From Pirellulales bacterium (GTDB taxonomy: Bacteria > Planctomycetota > Planctomycetia > Pirellulales > Thermoguttaceae), in assembly GCA_030605745.1 (NCBI GenBank), contig JAUWHT010000448.1, positions 1 to 8,935 on the forward strand: a stretch of 8,935 bases of DNA, given 5' to 3'. Position numbers and translations under genes: made by a program. Of this stretch, positions 5,519-8,935 are shown piece by piece (positions within the stretch are counted from its first letter, which is position 1; every line of letters begins with the position of its first letter). A model generated the notes under the pieces. That model was not told the DNA's origin. It saw only the letters and a list, made by a program, of their open reading frames with translations, and did not search any database.

Positions 5519-5547
5519 TTGGTCGCCCGGGCCGAATCTGGTACAAG
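5519..5547 (+). promoter_or_regulatory. Weak promoter candidate for the ABC exporter gene
   Basis: TTGGTC (5519-5524) and TACAAG (5542-5547) are separated by 17 bases and lie about 64 bases upstream of the GTG start. Matches to consensus are 3 of 6 and 4 of 6, so this is suggestive only. It lies downstream of all repeats in the spacer, which is consistent with the repeats not being translated. Confidence 0.25.
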
Positions 5548-5610
5548 TACCGCTTCGAGTGCCTGGATTGGAGGCCGGGCTGCACGTGTTCGACCACGGA
5601 CGGATCGTTT

Positions 5611-7632
5611 GTGAAGAATTTCTCTAGGGTTTTGCGGCTGGCGCTGCGATATCGGTTCACCTTGGCGGGGGCGATAGTCTGTGCGCTGGTGGTGGCTGTC
5701 CTGTGGGGGGCAAACATTGGCGCCATCTACCCCTTCGTCGAGGTCACCTTCCAGGGCGAGTCGCCCCAGCAGTGGATTGCCGACGAGATCAAGCACGCTC
5801 AGCGGACGCAGGCGGAACTGGCCGGCCGGATCGAACAGCTTAAGGCCAAATCGGCCCACGCTCCACCCGAGCGGCAACGGGCGCTCCGCGCAAAGATCGG
5901 CCTGGTCGAGTCACGTGTAGCTGCCGAGCTTAGGGCTGAGCAAAGGTACCGCCTGATCCAGCCGTACATCCGCAGCTACTTGCCCAACGATCCATTCAAG
6001 ACGTTGGCCCTGGTCACCGGGTTTTTGCTGCTGGGAACGATCGTCAAGGACCTGTTCCTGGTGGGCAACAACATTCTGGTCGCGAGGCTGGCCCAGTTGA
6101 GCACCTTTGAGTTGCGAAAACTGTTCCATCGTCGCACGCTACGGATGGACCTGGCCAGCTTCGCGGGCAGCGGCACCGCCGACCTGATGAGCCGGTTTAC
6201 ACACGACATGGAGCACGTAGCGGCCGGGCTGGTAACACTGTTCGGCAAGTTGGTCCGCGAGCCGCTGAAGATGGCCGCCTGCCTGATCGGGGCCGCGATG
6301 ATCTGCTGGCGGTTACTGCTGCTCTCGATGGTGGTTGCTCCCGTGGCCGCGCTGTTGATCCATTGGCTGGCCAAGACACTTAAGCGGGTCAACCGCCGGG
6401 CGATGGAAGAAATGGCCCAAATCTATGCCACCCTGGAAGAAACCTTCCGTGGAATCAAAATCGTCAAAGCCTTTACCAGCGAACGCCAGCAGCGCAGACG
6501 CTTCCACATCCGCAGTAAGCAATACTACAAAAAAGCGATGCGCATCGCCCGATATGATTCCCTGGCGCGGCCGATCTCCGAGGTGACGGGCATCATCACC
6601 ATCTGCCTGGCGCTTTTGGCCGGGGCCTGGCTGGTGCTGGCCAACGAAACCCACCTGCTGGGAGTCCGCATGAGCCCCCGGCCGTTGAGCCTGGGCTCGC
6701 TGCTGCTTTTCTACGGACTGTTGGCCGGGGCGGCCGATCCGATCCGAAAGCTCTCCGACGTATTCACCAGCCTGCAACGGGCCGCCGCCGCCGCCGATCG
6801 GATTTACGCGCGGCTCGACCGCCAACCCAAGGTCCGCGATCCCAAACACCCGGTCACCTTGCCGCGCCACCGGCGCGACATCGTCTTCGAGGGAGTTGAC
6901 TTCGCTTATCAGCCGGGCCAGTTAGTGCTTCAGGATATCAATCTGCGGATTGCTTTCGGCCAGACGATCGCCGTAGTGGGCCCCAACGGCTGCGGCAAGA
7001 CCACCCTGGCGAACCTGATCCCCCGGTTCTTCGATCCGACCGCTGGCACGGTTCGCATGGACGGGGTTGCATTGCGCGATCTGCGGCTACGCGATCTGCG
7101 GAGCCAGATCGGCCTGGTCAGCCAGGAGACGCTACTGTTCGACGACACGATCTTCAACAATATCCGTTATGGGGCTCCGCAGGCGACCCGCAGTGACGTG
7201 ATCGCCGCGGCCAAGCAGGCCCATGCCCACCAGTTCATCGAAAACGAGCTGGCCGACGGCTACCAAACACTGGCCGGCTCGATGGGCGGCCGGCTCTCCG
7301 GCGGGCAGCGACAACGGATCGCGCTGGCCCGGGCCATCTTGAGGGACCCGGCCGTCATCATCCTCGACGAAGCGACCAGCCAGATCGACCTGGAAAGCGA
7401 GCAGGCGATCCAGCAAGCGCTCGAACAGTTCGTCCGCAATCGCACGGCGGTAATCATTACCCATCGCATGGCGACACTGGCGTTGGCCGACCGGATCGTG
7501 GTGATGCAAGCCGGGCGGATTCTGGAGGTGGGCAGCCACGACGAGCTGCTGGACCGCTGCGAGTTGTATCGCCGGCTGTACCAGATCCAATTCCAGGAGC
7601 CCGACGCAGCCTCAGGGCCGCTTGCGGCTTAG
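5611..7632 (+). CDS. ABC exporter, fused membrane and ATPase domains, with extracytoplasmic coiled coil
   Basis: A 673-residue half-transporter of the MsbA/multidrug type, expected to act as a homodimer in the cytoplasmic membrane and to export a lipid or other hydrophobic substrate. The membrane domain spans about residues 1-360. The nucleotide-binding domain carries Walker A GPNGCGKTT (457-465), Q-loop Q505, signature LSGGQ (562-566), Walker B VIILDE ending at D586-E587, and H-loop H618, so the ATPase should be active. Between TM1 (about 17-40) and TM2 (about 129-152) lies an 85-90 residue soluble insert, rich in Glu/Arg/Gln and predicted coiled coil (about 56-113). MsbA-type proteins are usually near 580 residues, and this insert accounts for the excess. 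The GTG at 5611 is chosen because VKNFSRVLRLALRYRF starts a normal exporter N-terminus; the open frame back to 5314 only translates repeats. The substrate is unknown. Confidence 0.92.
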   Translation: MKNFSRVLRLALRYRFTLAGAIVCALVVAVLWGANIGAIYPFVEVTFQGESPQQWIADEIKHAQRTQAELAGRIEQLKAKSAHAPPERQRALRAKIGLVESRVAAELRAEQRYRLIQPYIRSYLPNDPFKTLALVTGFLLLGTIVKDLFLVGNNILVARLAQLSTFELRKLFHRRTLRMDLASFAGSGTADLMSRFTHDMEHVAAGLVTLFGKLVREPLKMAACLIGAAMICWRLLLLSMVVAPVAALLIHWLAKTLKRVNRRAMEEMAQIYATLEETFRGIKIVKAFTSERQQRRRFHIRSKQYYKKAMRIARYDSLARPISEVTGIITICLALLAGAWLVLANETHLLGVRMSPRPLSLGSLLLFYGLLAGAADPIRKLSDVFTSLQRAAAAADRIYARLDRQPKVRDPKHPVTLPRHRRDIVFEGVDFAYQPGQLVLQDINLRIAFGQTIAVVGPNGCGKTTLANLIPRFFDPTAGTVRMDGVALRDLRLRDLRSQIGLVSQETLLFDDTIFNNIRYGAPQATRSDVIAAAKQAHAHQFIENELADGYQTLAGSMGGRLSGGQRQRIALARAILRDPAVIILDEATSQIDLESEQAIQQALEQFVRNRTAVIITHRMATLALADRIVVMQAGRILEVGSHDELLDRCELYRRLYQIQFQEPDAASGPLAA

Positions 7633-7633
7633 C

Positions 7634-7705
7634 TGTAGGAGGCGACTCCAGTCGCCGATGGTAAACCAAAGCCACCTCAATCGGCGACTGGAGTCGCCTC
7701 CTACA
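7634..7705. repeat. REPIN-like double palindrome, GGCGACTCCAGTCGCC family
   Basis: Two perfect 25-base inverted arms, 7634-7658 and 7681-7705, flank a 22-base spacer. Each arm contains its own hairpin, GGCGACT and AGTCGCC around CC. The element starts one base after the ABC gene's stop codon (7630-7632). It lacks a following T-tract, so transcript 3' protection or a mobile REP-type origin is more likely than classical termination. Repeats with this core are, as I recall, frequent in planctomycete genomes. Confidence 0.85.
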
Positions 7706-7769
7706 AAAGCCTCGCCACTGGTACACCATTTGCATGTGGATTGGATAAGGTGTGGCGGCCGCCTCTCAA

Positions 7770-8025
7770 AGGCAATGCGATTGCCTGCCAACACACTTCA
7801 TCGGGGCCGGCGCAGAGAAGAGGCATTTCGCAAGCCGGCACAGGCACAGATAAGAGGTGCGTACGACGTTCGAGGCTCACCGTTGGGAGAAATTTCCCGG
7901 TTCGAGTATCTCCTCTGGAACCCAGAAGTAGGCATCCCGACGGATCGGAAGCACCAGCTTCCGAACACTATTGGCGAGTTGAGGACTGACGGCCCGAGCG
8001 GTCCTCGACTCGCCTGTTTTATTTT
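7770..8025 (+). ncRNA. Candidate structured noncoding RNA, unknown class
   Basis: The 338 bases from 7706 to 8043 hold no convincing protein gene but a series of hairpins: AGGCAAT/ATTGCCT with a GCG loop (7770-7786), GCCGGC pairs (7806-7811 with 7834-7839), GGGA/TCCC (7885-7898) and an 8-bp TCGGAAGC/GCTTCCGA stem with an ACCA loop (7945-7964). A strong intrinsic terminator closes the series (7973-8025). The upstream gene already ends at 7632 in its own palindrome, so the terminator implies a separate transcript or a long 3' UTR. A weak GATAAG -10-like box is at 7744-7749, with no good -35. The 5' end is a guess. It does not match what I know of 6S, SRP, RNase P or tmRNA. An alternative is a leader or attenuator for the small reading frame at 8044. 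Confidence 0.35.
7973..8025 (+). terminator. Strong rho-independent terminator
   Basis: A 14-bp stem, GGCGAGTTGAGGAC (7973-7986) with GTCCTCGACTCGCC (8001-8014), has one G-T wobble and a 14-base loop. It is followed by TGTTTTATTTT. Orientation is plus strand. It is the only textbook intrinsic terminator in the window and stands 341 bases beyond the nearest upstream stop codon. Confidence 0.8.
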
Positions 8026-8043
8026 GCTACAGTATTCTCGAAC

Positions 8044-8355
8044 ATGTGTAGCAGAATAGCGCACTTCTTGGACCTTCCCGTGGACGCTGTGGCTGGTATT
8101 TGGGATACTTACGAAGATGCGTTGAAGGCTGGATACGACGAATTTGGACTAGATCCATTCCTGGTGAAGCGCATCCAAGGAATTGAACGAGTTCAGTTCT
8201 TCGCTGTGTACCATCTCTTTCTAGTGGCCTGGGTCAATGCTTGTGGTGCCTTTCGATCGTGTCGAGATCAATCGGGTTGGGGTGCTTCTTCAGTTTCTCC
8301 ACGATTTTCAGCGTCTTCTCCGACGGGTCAAACAGCATCACAAGTTCCTTCGTGA
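8044..8355 (+). pseudogene. Remnant of a small conserved protein
   Basis: The first 55 or so residues look like real protein, especially DTYEDALKAGYDEFGLDPFL (21-40) and VKRIQGIERVQFF (41-53). This resembles the C-terminal part of short planctomycete proteins I recall, in which a further 30-60 N-terminal residues normally precede. Here the frame opens only 19 bases after a terminator and lacks a ribosome binding site, and beyond about residue 60 it runs 122 bases into the antisense of the neighbouring gene with no protein-like character. It is probably a truncated, non-functional copy, lower in GC than the flanking genes. A genuine small gene cannot be excluded. Confidence 0.4.
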
Positions 8356-8764
8356 TGTCGACCACCTCGACGTTCGGCGAGGTATAGTCGCACTGCCGGG
8401 CGATCACGTCGATGCCCAGCTTGCAAGCGAGCCGGGGCATCTTGTCTTTTACGTGGGCCAACAGGTCGTTGACCGGAACTCGGCCGAAGCCCTGCCTGTG
8501 CAATTGGCGCTGATGCTTCTCACCCCAGGCTTCCAACTCCTTCATGCGTTTAGTGTCGCCGGCGGCCTTTGCCTTGTTGTACTCCTTCATCTTCTCCCCG
8601 ACCGGATTGTACTTCGATGGCCCGTAGGCCACCGCAATCGCACGATTGTCGTAGACGCCGACGCGCAGCTTTGTACCGGCATCATCCGCACGTGCAGTTG
8701 CCGAGGCCCACAACGCGGCAGTTGTACAGGCAAGCAGACCGCCAATAACTGTTCTTCGCCACAT
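8234..8764 (-). CDS. Exported protein, weakly Skp/OmpH-like
   Basis: A 176-residue protein with a cleavable Sec signal: MWRR, a hydrophobic core, then an A-R-A cleavage box before residue 27 (ARADD). The mature part starts LRVGVYDNRAIAVAYG (33-48), much like the first strand of Skp/OmpH chaperones (VGVxD...), followed by a charged helical stretch (KMKEYNKAKAAGDTKRMKEL, 58-77) and a C-terminal VEVVDITKELVMLFDP (132-147). This fits a periplasmic protein, possibly chaperone-like, but the similarity is by pattern only and function is unproven. The ATG at 8764 follows GGAGG at seven bases; an in-frame ATG at 8869 would hide the signal peptide and overlap the preceding gene. It lies 67 bases downstream of that gene on the same strand and may be co-transcribed with it. 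Confidence 0.75.
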   Translation of the reverse strand: MWRRTVIGGLLACTTAALWASATARADDAGTKLRVGVYDNRAIAVAYGPSKYNPVGEKMKEYNKAKAAGDTKRMKELEAWGEKHQRQLHRQGFGRVPVNDLLAHVKDKMPRLACKLGIDVIARQCDYTSPNVEVVDITKELVMLFDPSEKTLKIVEKLKKHPNPIDLDTIERHHKH

Positions 8765-8831
8765 CGCACTTCCTCCGTTGCTAAGGACTTGGATACAGAC
8801 AACACAGCCTAACAGCCTAAGCTGCAAGCGG

Positions 8832-8935
8832 CTATTTGCGTTCAACGGTAACCACCGCGTGCAGGCCATCTTCTAGGAATGTCAACTCGGCGGTCATGCC
8901 GGCGAAGTGCTTTATTAGCCGGCCCATGGGGCTGC
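8832..8935 (-). CDS. C-terminal end of an unidentified protein (partial)
   Basis: The last 33 codons of a minus-strand gene enter from beyond the window and stop with TAG at 8834-8832. The visible residues include GRLIKHFAGMTAELTFLEDG (4-23) and end HAVVTVERK. The alternation of hydrophobic and charged residues and the GC-rich codons look like real coding sequence. It is too short for a family call. It lies directly upstream of the exported protein gene on the same strand. Confidence 0.5.
   Translation of the reverse strand, partial: SPMGRLIKHFAGMTAELTFLEDGLHAVVTVERK

Noticed and set aside
5314..5610. Open upstream extension that would add 99 residues to the ABC exporter
   Set aside because: It translates the GGTGGCACG doublet and the GCTAAAC hairpin and has no protein-like features; a normal exporter N-terminus begins at the GTG at 5611.
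7880..7925. tRNA-like GGTTCGAGT T-loop motif
   Set aside because: The bases on either side do not pair as a T-stem, and no acceptor, D-arm or anticodon arm can be drawn around it.
8237..8812. Plus-strand open frame opposite the exported protein gene
   Set aside because: It is antisense to a gene with a clear signal peptide and ribosome binding site; its His/Leu/Val-rich translation has no motif.

Overview
The window reads as chromosomal DNA of a GC-rich planctomycete, probably of the Pirellulales type. This assignment is an inference. It rests on short lineage-typical proteins (a stand-alone GT2-like protein, a 56-residue coiled-coil protein, a small Cys-rich lipoprotein, an ABC exporter with an extra extracytoplasmic coiled coil) and on spacers packed with short palindromic repeats. 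No phage, plasmid, IS transposase, CRISPR array, rRNA or tRNA gene is visible.

Layout. 1-1980: a minus-strand pair, an XRE-like regulator followed 12 bases later by galactokinase (galK), with a good promoter candidate and a palindrome in the regulator's leader. 2023-2475: a short GT2-like glycosyltransferase on the minus strand, ending next to a heptamer-repeat hairpin. 2732-3780: two plus-strand genes, a tiny coiled-coil protein and a membrane-anchored protein of unknown function, separated by a spacer made almost wholly of repeats. 3909-5284: a divergent pair, a Cys-rich lipoprotein (minus) and a PPP-like metallophosphoesterase (plus) with an altered metal motif. 5611-7632: a fused ABC exporter. 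7706-8043: no protein gene, but a run of hairpins closed by a strong intrinsic terminator, a candidate structured RNA. 8044-8355: a small gene remnant. 8234-8764: an exported protein with weak Skp/OmpH resemblance. 8832-8935: the last 33 codons of another minus-strand gene.

The genes do not form one pathway. galK with its regulator is the only pair that looks functionally coupled. The most distinctive content lies between the genes. At least five families of palindromic repeats occur in 9 kb, several built as two inverted copies of a unit that is itself a hairpin (REPIN-like). Most gene ends lie inside, or within about 30 bases of, one of them, and two stop codons are inside a repeat. One family keeps a GCTAAAC tail while its 8-bp stem changes on both sides between copies. 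No new defence or biosynthetic system is seen. The repeats and the candidate RNA are the parts worth following up.
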